From assembly GCA_024742935.1 (NCBI GenBank), contig JANSXN010000012.1:1-53062 (forward strand): a stretch of 53,062 nucleotides of DNA. The letters are read 5' to 3'. Of this stretch, positions 34,530 through 42,689 are shown one piece after another; within the stretch, counting starts at the first letter, position 1, and each line of letters opens with the position of its first letter. The position numbers and the translations under genes were made by a program. The notes below the pieces were generated by a model that was given only the letters and a program-made list of their open reading frames with translations, was not told the origin of the DNA and did no database searches. Source of the DNA: Flavobacteriaceae bacterium (GTDB lineage Bacteria > Bacteroidota > Bacteroidia > Flavobacteriales > Flavobacteriaceae).

Positions 34530-35528
34530 TTATTTCTTTGAAATGTAATTCACTAAATCGATTAATCTCGAAGAATAACCAATTTCATTGTCATACCACC
34601 CAATTACTTTAACAAACTTACCAATAACTGACGTCATTTGAGCATCAAAGATACAAGAATGTGTGTTATCAATAATATCTACTGAAACTATTGGGTCTTC
34701 AGTGTATTCCAGAATCCCGTTCAAGTATGTTGATGCAGCATTTTTGAACGCTTCATTAATTTCTTCTATGGACGTTTCATTTTTTACATTCAGCGTTAAA
34801 TCTGTCAAAGATCCATTTGGAACCGGAACCCTTATGCCACATCCTCCAATCACATCAGAAAGATGAGGGAACACTTTTGTAAGTGCTTTTGCGGCTCCTG
34901 TAGTTGTTGGAACGATTGATTGACTTGCAGCTCGCGCTCGCCTCAGGTCCTTGTGAGGCTGGTCGTGCAGGCTTTGATCTGTGGTGTAAGAATGAATGGT
35001 TGTAATGTATGCTTGTTCCACTCCACAAAGCGCGTCTATAATCTTGATCATTGGAGCTGCATTGTTTGTGGTGCAGGAAGCATTTGAAATAATTTCTTCA
35101 CTTCCGTCTAAAGTAGATTCATTAACACCCAAAACAATGGTTTTAATATCATCATCAAGCGGTGGGACCGTGAGGATTACTTTTTTTGCACCGGCAGTAA
35201 TGTGGTTTTGTAATTGATCTTTTGATTTAAACTTTCCGGTGGACTCAATCACGATGTCAACATTTTTCCAGCTAATTTCTGAAATAGTAGCGTGGTTTGT
35301 TAGCGGATAGGTTTTTCCATCTACCAAAATTCCGGTTTCAGAAAAAGTGACAGATCGTTTAAGGACACCGTGAATACTGTCATATTTTAATAAATGACTC
35401 AATGTTCTTGAATCAGCAAGGTCATTAATAGCAACCACTTCAATTTCTGAATGGTCTAAAAGAAGACGAAACAAACTGCGACCAATTCTCCCAAAGCCGT
35501 TAATAGCAACCTGAATCTTCTTTGACAT
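34530..35528 (-). CDS. gap: Type I glyceraldehyde-3-phosphate dehydrogenase
   Basis: A 332-residue GAPDH. The Rossmann start is AINGFGRIGRSLFR; the catalytic Cys is C152 in SNASCTTNNAAP, with the usual second cysteine of CTTNC replaced by Asn. The active-site His lies in HSYTTDQ and the C-terminal NEIGYSSR is canonical. An Asp in INDLADS fits NAD preference. It follows lipA by 18 bases and probably shares its transcript. Whether it is the glycolytic or a second paralogue cannot be judged from this window. Confidence 0.94.
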   Translation of the reverse strand: MSKKIQVAINGFGRIGRSLFRLLLDHSEIEVVAINDLADSRTLSHLLKYDSIHGVLKRSVTFSETGILVDGKTYPLTNHATISEISWKNVDIVIESTGKFKSKDQLQNHITAGAKKVILTVPPLDDDIKTIVLGVNESTLDGSEEIISNASCTTNNAAPMIKIIDALCGVEQAYITTIHSYTTDQSLHDQPHKDLRRARAASQSIVPTTTGAAKALTKVFPHLSDVIGGCGIRVPVPNGSLTDLTLNVKNETSIEEINEAFKNAASTYLNGILEYTEDPIVSVDIIDNTHSCIFDAQMTSVIGKFVKVIGWYDNEIGYSSRLIDLVNYISKK

Positions 35529-35546
35529 GGCGTTTATAACTTGTTA

Positions 35547-36419
35547 TTAAAGAATGTGTTTGTGAGCTTTGTATGAAGAACGCACAAGCGCACCACTCTC
35601 CACGTGACGGAATCCCATTTCTAAACCAATTTCCTCATATTTTTTAAACTGTTCAGGCAGTATAAATTCTTTTACGGGAAGGTGTTTTTTTGAAGGTTGA
35701 AGGTATTGACCAATGGTAACAATATCAACATTCACCTCTCTAAGGTCTTTCAGGGTTTGAATCACCTCTTCCTCTTTTTCACCAAGACCCAGCATAATAC
35801 CGCTTTTGGTCCTGTTAATGCCATTGTCTTTTAAATATTTTAAAACACCCAGGCTTCGCTCATATTTTGCCTGTATGCGCACTTCACGGGTCAATCGTTT
35901 TACAGTTTCCATGTTATGCGAAACCACTTCTGGATTGACTTCAATAATTCTATCTATATTTTTTTCTACACCTTGAAAATCCGGGATCAAGGTTTCAAGT
36001 GTGGTCTCGGGATTCATTCTTCTTATGGCCTTCACAGTTTCTGCCCAGATAATAGACCCCATATCTTTAATATCGTCTCTGTCAACTGAGGTAACAACCG
36101 CATGCTTAATATTCATTAATTTAATAGAACGGGCCACTTTTTCAGGCTCTTCCCAGTCGATGTTTTCCGGCCGGCCGGTTTTTACGCCACAAAAACCGCA
36201 GGAACGGGTACAGATATTCCCCAATATCATAAAAGTGGCAGTTCCCTCGCTCCAGCATTCACCCATATTGGGACAACTACCGGAAGTGCAAATGGTGTGT
36301 AAATCATATTTGTCAACCAGACTGCGCAACTCTGTGTATTTTTTACCGGTGGGTAATTTTACGCGCAGCCACTTGGGCTTAGGGGCTCTTTCAGGAGGTG
36401 ATATTGTTTGTGTTTCCAT
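35547..36419 (-). CDS. lipA: Lipoyl synthase LipA
   Basis: A 290-residue radical SAM enzyme that inserts two sulfurs into octanoyl groups on lipoyl domains. It has both cluster motifs: the auxiliary set CTSGSCPNMGEC near residues 44-55 and the radical-SAM CxxxCxxC in ICTRSCGFCGV. EATFMILG-like GTATFMILGNICTR, VVTSVDRDD and KSGIMLGLGE are further LipA signatures; the C-terminal SS of VRSSYKA completes the auxiliary cluster. The start is ATG 36419, since a perfect -7 element lies just upstream at 36435-36442 and would fall inside a longer frame opening at 36509. Cytoplasmic. Confidence 0.95.
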   Translation of the reverse strand: METQTISPPERAPKPKWLRVKLPTGKKYTELRSLVDKYDLHTICTSGSCPNMGECWSEGTATFMILGNICTRSCGFCGVKTGRPENIDWEEPEKVARSIKLMNIKHAVVTSVDRDDIKDMGSIIWAETVKAIRRMNPETTLETLIPDFQGVEKNIDRIIEVNPEVVSHNMETVKRLTREVRIQAKYERSLGVLKYLKDNGINRTKSGIMLGLGEKEEEVIQTLKDLREVNVDIVTIGQYLQPSKKHLPVKEFILPEQFKKYEEIGLEMGFRHVESGALVRSSYKAHKHIL

Positions 36420-36434
36420 AGGCTTAATTGCGTG

Positions 36435-36442
36435 CAAATGTA
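36435..36442 (-). promoter_or_regulatory. -7 promoter element for lipA-gap
   Basis: TACATTTG on the minus strand matches TAnnTTTG exactly, 16 bases upstream of ATG 36419, and confirms the shorter LipA start. Confidence 0.55.
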
Positions 36443-36523
36443 CAAAAAGATTGGTGATTTTTTGGTTGTTCCAGCTTTGAGTTGGTGAGTTTTTTCCGCT
36501 CAAAGACAATTAATGTCTAAAAT

Positions 36524-37099
36524 CTATTGAGACCTTTTAGAAGTAATAATTTCCGAAAGTAATTTTTTTGAACGCAGCAGTTTTACTTTGATATTATTAA
36601 TGGGTTCATCGAGTTTTTCTGCGATTTCCTTGTAACTCATTTCCTGAAAATACCTCAGGTTAATCACTTCCTGATAGTGGGGTTTTAAAAGCTTGATAAA
36701 TTGCAGTAGTTCAGCAAGGTTTTGTTGTGTGATCAAATTATCTTCAGGTGAGGGGGAGTCGTCTGCAATCTTTTGAATTTGTTGCTCTAAAGCAGCCGAG
36801 TTTTGGGTGTCAATGTTTGACTTATTCTTTCGCAACTTATCAATATGTATGTTTTTTGAAATGGTAATCAGCCAGGTACTAAAAGTATATTCTTCCTTGA
36901 AAGTGTTTATTTTGTCAAACGCTTTTGCGAAAGTTTCTATCGTGATTTCCTCAGCTTCATACTCATTTCTAAGCCTGATTAATTGAAAAGCATAAACTTC
37001 ATTCCAATAGGTATCCAGTAAAAAGTTGAAAGCAGTTTGCTTGCCAATTTTAGCTTGTTGGATTTGTTCCAGAAGATTTTTTTTTTTGTTTACTTCCAA
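36524..37099 (-). CDS. ECF-type RNA polymerase sigma factor
   Basis: A sigma-70 family factor of about 191 residues with region 2 (FLLDTYWNEVYAFQL, YEAEEITIETFAKAFDKI, FSTWLITISKNIHIDKLRK) and region 4 (VINLRYFQEMSYKEIAEKLDEPINNIKVKLLRSKKLL, a helix-turn-helix). There is no region 1 or 3. TTG 37099 is proposed as start because it gives a ten-base overlap with the upstream glycosyltransferase, while ATG 37150 would overlap it by 61 bases. No anti-sigma factor gene is adjacent. Target promoters are unknown; the gene is probably co-transcribed with the glycosyltransferase. Confidence 0.88.
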   Translation of the reverse strand: MEVNKKKNLLEQIQQAKIGKQTAFNFLLDTYWNEVYAFQLIRLRNEYEAEEITIETFAKAFDKINTFKEEYTFSTWLITISKNIHIDKLRKNKSNIDTQNSAALEQQIQKIADDSPSPEDNLITQQNLAELLQFIKLLKPHYQEVINLRYFQEMSYKEIAEKLDEPINNIKVKLLRSKKLLSEIITSKRSQ

Positions 37100-38190
37100 T
37101 GTTTGGGCTTTGAAAAAAGATTGGTTATAAAGATAACCATTTGAAAGCAAATCATCACAATTTCAAGTACAGAAACAAAATATACCAGGTCGTTTTCTCT
37201 TAATTTTTTAAGTGCTTTTACAACCACGATATATTGAACCAGTAACCTGAACAAAAGCAAAGCAACTACAATTTTCCAGCTTAAAAAGACAAAAGACAGG
37301 ATTAATCCCAGCCAGAATAAAACATTGGATAGATAGAACGCGCCAAGTATTATTTTGTGTGAAAGTTTATAATGAGTAGCTGTTGTGAGGTGTCTTCTTT
37401 TTTGATTGAAAAGACTTTTCCAGCTTTTCTTGGGTGTTGAAATGGTGAAGCTTTCCGGGGAGTCACAAATCGCAAAATTTGTTTTGGTTGCAGCTTGATT
37501 GACAAACAAATCATCATCACCTGAGCGTATGTACATATGGCTCATAAAACCATTGTTTTCATAAAATAAGTTTGCGGTGTATCCCAGGTTTCTTCCCACA
37601 CCCATATAAGGCAACCCCAGTTTTGCAAAACCAAAATATTGCAATGCAGCCATAAAAGTTTCAAAGCGCACGAGTTTATTTAAAAAGCCATTTGCTTTCG
37701 CGTAAGCGCCATAACCAAGCACAAGATGTTTTTCAATGCTGAAGTGATTTGCCATCTGTTGAACCCATAAAGGGGAAGCGGGTTTACAGTCGGCATCAGT
37801 GAAGAGAAGATGATTGTTTTTTGCTTTTTTGATACCCAGTGTGAGCGCATATTTTTTATTGGCCCAGAAAGCTTCATTATTTTCTACATTGACGATTTTG
37901 ATTCTTGAATCTTTCTCAGCAAAATGTTCAATCACATCAAGCGTAGTATCTACAGAAGCATCATTGACAAGGATTAATTCAAAATTTGGGTACTCCTGAG
38001 CGAGCCAAAGCGGAATGTTATTTTTTAAGTTTTCAGCTTCATTTTTTGAACAAACAATCACTGAAACCGGAATGTTACTTTGTAAAGTCGGTTGTGAAGA
38101 TTTGGCAAAAGCATAGTTGCCTAAGAGCATATAGAAAAGACAGTTTACAACGACAACAACAGCAAAAGCAATGAGTAGTGTTGAAAACAT
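37090..38190 (-). CDS. Family 2 glycosyltransferase, membrane-bound
   Basis: A 366-residue GT2. A first transmembrane helix (residues 3-28) precedes the GT-A domain: PVSVIVCSKNEAENL at 41-55, LILVNDASVDTT at 72-83 and the metal-binding DAD at 132-134 (LLFTDADCKP). QKRRH at about 268-272 stands for the Q/RxxRW motif. Two or three further transmembrane helices form the C-terminus. This is the layout of processive or lipid-linked sugar transferases; donor and acceptor are not predictable. It lies between the Cys-rich small gene and the sigma factor and overlaps the latter. Confidence 0.88.
   Translation of the reverse strand: MFSTLLIAFAVVVVVNCLFYMLLGNYAFAKSSQPTLQSNIPVSVIVCSKNEAENLKNNIPLWLAQEYPNFELILVNDASVDTTLDVIEHFAEKDSRIKIVNVENNEAFWANKKYALTLGIKKAKNNHLLFTDADCKPASPLWVQQMANHFSIEKHLVLGYGAYAKANGFLNKLVRFETFMAALQYFGFAKLGLPYMGVGRNLGYTANLFYENNGFMSHMYIRSGDDDLFVNQAATKTNFAICDSPESFTISTPKKSWKSLFNQKRRHLTTATHYKLSHKIILGAFYLSNVLFWLGLILSFVFLSWKIVVALLLFRLLVQYIVVVKALKKLRENDLVYFVSVLEIVMICFQMVIFITNLFSKPKHWK
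37694..37708. repeat. Copy of the dispersed TTTCGCG[A/T]AAGCG word (in glycosyltransferase)
   Basis: GCTTTCGCGTAAGCG in the GT2 gene; the T variant of the word, also seen at 39442. Confidence 0.5.
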
Positions 38191-38208
38191 AAAAGTAGAG
38201 TAGCGATT

Positions 38209-38412
38209 TTAAGAGTGAACTTCTTCAGTACAATTGTCAAACTGGTCTGGTGTTTTACCGCAAAAGCCACAGTTTTCTCCTTCTGTGTTCAAAAACGGGC
38301 TTTGGCTGGCGCAAGTGCCGGCAAATTTACCGTCTTTTTTTGCCCATAATTTAATAGCAATACCTGCGATAGCAAGCCCTAAAAGCACGAGTGTGATTAA
38401 AAATAATTTCAT
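38209..38412 (-). CDS. Small Cys-rich membrane or secreted protein (67 aa)
   Basis: A 67-residue protein with an N-terminal hydrophobic helix (3-22, LFLITLVLLGLAIAGIAIKLW) that could be an uncleaved anchor, then an exposed segment with four cysteines: C34 (GTCASQSP), C48 and C51 (NCGFCGKTP) and C61 (DNC). The CxxC plus two outer Cys suggests a metal site or disulfide pair. I recall this as a conserved small protein of flavobacteria with no known role. It has a perfect -7 element 16 bases upstream and lies 18 bases before the glycosyltransferase, so it may lead that operon. Confidence 0.78.
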   Translation of the reverse strand: MKLFLITLVLLGLAIAGIAIKLWAKKDGKFAGTCASQSPFLNTEGENCGFCGKTPDQFDNCTEEVHS

Positions 38413-38428
38413 GATAGTAACTTTGTTG

Positions 38429-38436
38429 CAAAGATA
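38429..38436 (-). promoter_or_regulatory. -7 promoter element for the Cys-rich small gene
   Basis: TATCTTTG on the minus strand, exact TAnnTTTG, 16 bases upstream of ATG 38412. Confidence 0.55.
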
Positions 38437-38493
38437 GCAAAATGTTAAAAGAATTGTCGTTAAATGAAGTATAAAAATATGAGCATAAAAAAC

Positions 38494-39510
38494 CTAAACC
38501 ACATTCACCTCCGCCTCAATTTCAATACCAAAACGTTCCCAAATAGTTGCTCTTATTTTTTTTGAGAGTACCAGAATTTCAGCTCCTGTGGCGTTGCCGT
38601 AATTAACGAGTACCAAAGCTTGTTTTGCGTGTACACCGGCGTCGCCATAGCGTTTTCCTTTAAATCCTGCCTGTTCAATGAGCCAGCCCGCAGGTATTTT
38701 GTATTCGCTTTCTGAAACTTTGTAAAAAGGTGCTTCCGGAAATCGGGAAATAAACGCTTCAAATGCAGGCCTGTCAATCACCGGGTTTTTAAAAAAACTA
38801 CCACTGTTGCCCAGCTCATTGGGATCTGGTAATTTGGATTGTCTAATTGCAATCACCGCCTTTGAAACATCTTGTATCGTGGGTTTTTCAACATTCATTT
38901 TCAATAACTCATCCTGAATGGCACCATAACCCACATTGATTTTATGGTCTTTTTTAGTGAGTTTTAGCGTAACACTCGTGATGATGTAGTTACCTTTTTC
39001 AGTAGTTTTGAACAGCGAACTGCGGTAACCAAATTGACACGCGTCTAAATCAAATGTTTTCATTTCACCTCGCTCAACGTGCATCGCTTCACAGGACACA
39101 AAAACATCTTTGAGTTCGACACCATAAGCGCCAATGTTTTGTATGGGTGCAGTCCCAGTATTTCCGGGAATGAGGGATAAGTTTTCAATCCCACCATAGT
39201 TGTTTTCAAGACAATATAAAACCAGTTGGTGCCAGTTTTCACCTGCCATTATTTTGAGGTGAACACAGTAGTCATCTTCAAAATCAATGGAGATTCCTTT
39301 AAGGTTGATGTGAATAACGAGTGTGTCCACATCTTTGGTGAGTAACATATTGCTGCCTCCGCCTAAAATAAATTTTTCGGGAAAACGCGTGTCTTGAAGT
39401 ATTTGATGCAGTTCATCAACTGTGTTCACTTCTGCAAAGTATTTCGCGTAAGCGTTTACACCAAAAGTGTTGTATTGTTTTAGATTTTTATTTTCTACAA
39501 TTTGTATCAA
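38494..39510 (-). CDS. murB: UDP-N-acetylenolpyruvoylglucosamine reductase MurB
   Basis: A 338-residue FAD enzyme, second step of UDP-MurNAc synthesis. FAD-binding GGGSNMLL near residue 50, SLIPGNTGTAPIQNIGAYG, the catalytic Ser in GNSGSFFKNP and a C-terminal Glu-containing block are all present. Its length and the Tyr-loop segment (QFGYRSSLFK) make it the type I (E. coli-like) form. It overlaps the upstream aminotransferase by four bases. Cytoplasmic. Confidence 0.94.
   Translation of the reverse strand: MIQIVENKNLKQYNTFGVNAYAKYFAEVNTVDELHQILQDTRFPEKFILGGGSNMLLTKDVDTLVIHINLKGISIDFEDDYCVHLKIMAGENWHQLVLYCLENNYGGIENLSLIPGNTGTAPIQNIGAYGVELKDVFVSCEAMHVERGEMKTFDLDACQFGYRSSLFKTTEKGNYIITSVTLKLTKKDHKINVGYGAIQDELLKMNVEKPTIQDVSKAVIAIRQSKLPDPNELGNSGSFFKNPVIDRPAFEAFISRFPEAPFYKVSESEYKIPAGWLIEQAGFKGKRYGDAGVHAKQALVLVNYGNATGAEILVLSKKIRATIWERFGIEIEAEVNVV
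39442..39454. repeat. Copy of the dispersed TTTCGCG[A/T]AAGCG word (in murB)
   Basis: TTTCGCGTAAGCG in the 5' part of murB, encoding NAYAKY on the minus strand. Confidence 0.5.
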
Positions 39511-40697
39511 CCTTTATAGTGTTCAAGGGCTACTTTTAAAATGTTTACGGCGCTTTGCAGGTCTTCTTTTTTAAGAACATAGGCGATGCGCACTTGGTTT
39601 TTTCCGGCACCGGGGGTGGAGTAAAATCCGGCGGCGGGGGCAACCATTACTGTTTCGTTATTGTGTTCAAATTCCTCCAGCAACCAGCGGGCAAAATCAT
39701 CGGCGTCTTTCACCGGTAACTCGGCAATGCAATAAAAGGCACCGCCGGGGTTTGCTACTTTTACATTGGGAATTTTTCTAAGCTCAGAAACCAGTAAATC
39801 CCTGCGGTCTTTGTATTCTGTAATGACATCGTCAAAATAAGATTGCGGGGTTTCTAAAGCAGCCTCGCTGGCAATCTGAGCAAAAGTAGGTGGACTCAAG
39901 CGTGCTTGTGCAAATTTCATGGCTGTAGCCATAATTTCTTTGTTTTTTGAGACAATGCAACCAATGCGCGCTCCACACATACTGTATCTTTTGGAAACTG
40001 AGTCAATCACAATGGCGTTTTCATCAATACCTGGCACAGCTAATATTGAATGGTGTTGCAAACCATCATAAGCAAACTCTCTATAGACTTCATCAGCGAT
40101 TAAAAACAAATCGTGCTTTTTAACCAAAGCGGCAAGCTGGTCGATTTCTTCTTTGGTGTATAAATACCCGGTTGGATTGCCGGGATTACAAATAAGAATA
40201 GCTTTGGTTTTTGACGAAATGAGTTTTTCAAATTCAGAAACAGGTGGAAGTCCAAAATTATTTTCGATAGAAGAAATCACAGGAACGACTTTCACACCAC
40301 TGGCGGTTGCAAAACCGTTATAATTGGCATAAAAGGGCTCGGGGATAATGATTTCATCATCGGCATCTGCAATGCTTCCCATAGCAAAAAGAAGTGCTTC
40401 AGAACCGCCTGTTGTTACAATTATGTTGTCTGAACTTATATTGGGTTCAATGGTTTTATAGTAAGTTGCCAGTTTTTTTCTATAACTTTCAAAACCGGCA
40501 GAGTGACTGTAAGACAAGACAGAGATATCGTTGTTTTTAATGGCATTTAAAGCAACTTCAGGAGTTTTAATATCGGGTTGACCAATGTTTAAATAATAAA
40601 TTTTCCGACCTCTTTGTTGTGCTAAGTCTGCATAAGGAACTAACTTTCTTATAGGTGACTCCGGCATTAACTTTCCTTTATTAGAAATTTGTGGCAT
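39507..40697 (-). CDS. Class I PLP-dependent aminotransferase (aspartate aminotransferase-like)
   Basis: A 396-residue fold type I aminotransferase. YYLNIGQPDIKTP near the N-terminus, TTGGSEALLFAMG (cofactor phosphate contact), ICNPGNPTGYLYT (Asn binding the PLP ring region), ADEVYREF and the PLP lysine K236 in DSVSKRYSMCGARIG are all standard. It is close to AspC/Bacteroidota PatA-like enzymes with an N-terminal arm (SNKGKLMPESPIRKL) that recognises substrate. It overlaps murB by four bases, so the two are co-transcribed. The amino acid specificity is not clear. Confidence 0.92.
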   Translation of the reverse strand: MPQISNKGKLMPESPIRKLVPYADLAQQRGRKIYYLNIGQPDIKTPEVALNAIKNNDISVLSYSHSAGFESYRKKLATYYKTIEPNISSDNIIVTTGGSEALLFAMGSIADADDEIIIPEPFYANYNGFATASGVKVVPVISSIENNFGLPPVSEFEKLISSKTKAILICNPGNPTGYLYTKEEIDQLAALVKKHDLFLIADEVYREFAYDGLQHHSILAVPGIDENAIVIDSVSKRYSMCGARIGCIVSKNKEIMATAMKFAQARLSPPTFAQIASEAALETPQSYFDDVITEYKDRRDLLVSELRKIPNVKVANPGGAFYCIAELPVKDADDFARWLLEEFEHNNETVMVAPAAGFYSTPGAGKNQVRIAYVLKKEDLQSAVNILKVALEHYKG

Positions 40698-40804
40698 TTT
40701 GTTGTATTTTTAGCTTACAAAGTTGCAAAATATAATTAAGATTTCCTCAAAGATTTCTTTAAGATTGTAATAAAAAGCACTCCAATTAATTAAAAATACA
40801 CGAC

Positions 40805-42142
40805 TTGAATTTTAAGCATAAACGGTTCCTTTTTTTCCTTTTTCTTCTGTTAAGCAATTTGCTTTGGAGTCAGGGAAATTTTGAGTTTTCAAAAAATAAA
40901 GTCAGTGATAAAGTGAATTTCAAACTCATCAACAACTTGATTTTAGTACCTGTAAAAGTAAACGATGTCCCTTTAACTTTTTTATTGGACACAGGGGCTT
41001 CCTCAACGGTTATTTTTAGTTTTGAAGATACAGACTCCATAGAGTTATTTAACTATCAAGTCATCAAATTGAGAGGTCTGGGAAAAGGTGAACCGGTTGA
41101 TGCACTCAAATCTGATGGGAACACTATCCAAATTGGTGAAGCAACAAGTACCAATCAAACTATTTATGTTGTATTTGACGGGTCTTTGAGCTTTTCGTCA
41201 CGTTTAGGCTATCCTGTTCACGGTATTATTGGCGCCGATTTTTTAAAGGATTTTGTAGTTGAAATTAATAATTCAAGAGAACGAATGCGTTTTACTTTAC
41301 CGGAACATTTTAAAAAAAGAAGCTGTCGAAAATGCGTTGAGAAAGACCTTGTAATTTATAAAAACAAACCTTATGTAGCCGCACAATTTATTGAAGATGA
41401 CACCTTAAGAAATGTCAATTTGTTGATTGATTCCGGATCCGGAGATGGATTGTGGTTATTTGAAAACAGCGAGGAGGGAATACGTGTTCCCGAGGGTGCA
41501 TTTGAAGATTATTTGGGACTTGGAATCAATGGCAGTATATATGGTAAGCGCTCAAAAGTTGATGGTTTTGTTTTGGGGCACTATGAATTGGAACAAGTTA
41601 ATACTTCGTATCCTGACATTGAATTTTTGGATGTCATTGAAGATTTGGGCAACAGAAACGGCAGCCTTGGCGGCGAAATTTTAAAACGTTTTAATTGGAC
41701 TATTGATTATAAAAATGCGCATTTAACTTTAAAGAAAAACAGTTTTTTCAAGGACCCCTTTCATTACAACATGAGTGGACTCACCCTGCAACACGGTGGA
41801 TTTGCACTGGTAAAAGAAAGAAGTGGAATTAAACCAGATGCTTATAATTTAAACCAAAATGAAACCATGAATGTTTTTAGTCTCAACCTAAGTTCAAACA
41901 TCGAATTGAATTTAAAACAGCTCTTTGAAGTGATTGAAGTAAGAGATAATTCGCCGGCGTCTCTGGCGGGTGTGAGAGTGGGAGATGAAATACTGGAGGT
42001 AAACAGAAAGCCGGCATACCAATACACCCTCAATGAACTCAATCAATTGTTTTACAATAAAGAAGGAAAAATAATTCGGATGAAAATTTTGAGAAATGGA
42101 GTTGAACAGCAAGTAAAATTTGAGTTGAACGATATCCAATAA
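40805..42142 (+). CDS. Retropepsin-like aspartyl protease with C-terminal PDZ domain
   Basis: A 445-residue exported protein. After a signal peptide (ends LLWSQG) come two aspartyl-protease-like half-domains: FLLDTGASSTV with D62 and LLIDSGSGDGLWLF later, each with a hydrophobic-hydrophobic-D-[TS]-G motif. A PDZ domain closes the protein (about 370-440: VIEVRDNSPASLAGVRVGDEILEVNRKPA). It probably cuts or binds periplasmic peptides. The start codon appears to be TTG (40805), since no ATG precedes the signal peptide in frame. It is followed by a bidirectional terminator. Confidence 0.85.
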   Translation: MNFKHKRFLFFLFLLLSNLLWSQGNFEFSKNKVSDKVNFKLINNLILVPVKVNDVPLTFLLDTGASSTVIFSFEDTDSIELFNYQVIKLRGLGKGEPVDALKSDGNTIQIGEATSTNQTIYVVFDGSLSFSSRLGYPVHGIIGADFLKDFVVEINNSRERMRFTLPEHFKKRSCRKCVEKDLVIYKNKPYVAAQFIEDDTLRNVNLLIDSGSGDGLWLFENSEEGIRVPEGAFEDYLGLGINGSIYGKRSKVDGFVLGHYELEQVNTSYPDIEFLDVIEDLGNRNGSLGGEILKRFNWTIDYKNAHLTLKKNSFFKDPFHYNMSGLTLQHGGFALVKERSGIKPDAYNLNQNETMNVFSLNLSSNIELNLKQLFEVIEVRDNSPASLAGVRVGDEILEVNRKPAYQYTLNELNQLFYNKEGKIIRMKILRNGVEQQVKFELNDIQ

Positions 42143-42144
42143 AA

Positions 42145-42171
42145 AAAGTCCCCTTTATAAAAGAGGACTTT
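42145..42171. terminator. Bidirectional terminator between the protease and DUF1573 genes
   Basis: AAAGTCC pairs with GGACTTT and an inner CTTT with AAAG around a single mismatch. An A-run precedes and T/A-rich sequence follows, so it could serve both converging genes. Confidence 0.7.
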
Positions 42172-42196
42172 AAATTATATAATTAAAGTATTTTTT

Positions 42197-42565
42197 TTAC
42201 CCTTTTACGTTTCCTCTAATGTTTAAAGTAACTATGGGTTCATCTGCATTTGAATACACACTAATTGCACGTCTTATAGGACCCACACGGTTGGTGTCAT
42301 ATTTTACTTCAATGCTGTCTGAAGCACCCGGCATTATGGGGCCGGCCGGTTTTTTAGGAATGGTACAACCACAAGTTGACTTGATATCCTCAATCACTAA
42401 TGGCGCATCACCCGTGTTTGTTAATTTAAATACTCTCACACCATCGGCACCTTTCTCAATTTCACCATAATCAATGGTGGTTTCTTCAAAAGTTATTTTT
42501 GCCGTTTGAGCTTGTGTAGCAAAACCAATAAGTCCAACAAACAATATTAATACAATTTTTTTCAT
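42197..42565 (-). CDS. DUF1573 domain protein (periplasmic)
   Basis: A 122-residue exported protein with signal peptide (cut after TQAQ). The DUF1573 domain is an Ig/ASH-like fold: DYGEIEKGADGVRVFKLTNTGDAPLVI, then KSTCGCTIP with a CxC pair and a final VTLNIRGNV strand. DUF1573 is common in Bacteroidota and thought to be a surface or periplasmic scaffold; the role is unproven. It is divergent from valS across a 124-base gap. No domain other than this is visible. Confidence 0.88.
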   Translation of the reverse strand: MKKIVLILFVGLIGFATQAQTAKITFEETTIDYGEIEKGADGVRVFKLTNTGDAPLVIEDIKSTCGCTIPKKPAGPIMPGASDSIEVKYDTNRVGPIRRAISVYSNADEPIVTLNIRGNVKG

Positions 42566-42653
42566 AATTTCTAAGTTTTAAGTTGCTAATGTAATTACTT
42601 TTTAAACTTCAAGCAAATTAAGTTATTCACTTTTATAATCTTGAAGTTATAAC

Positions 42654-42661
42654 TACTTTTG
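42654..42661 (+). promoter_or_regulatory. -7 promoter element for valS
   Basis: TACTTTTG matches TAnnTTTG exactly, 28 bases upstream of the valS ATG. Confidence 0.5.
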
Positions 42662-42689
42662 CAATCTATTTCAAAAATCAGACCAAAAA

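Noticed and set aside
36420-36509. Longer LipA N-terminus starting at 36509
   Set aside because: The extra 30 residues do not look like LipA and a perfect -7 element lies within them.
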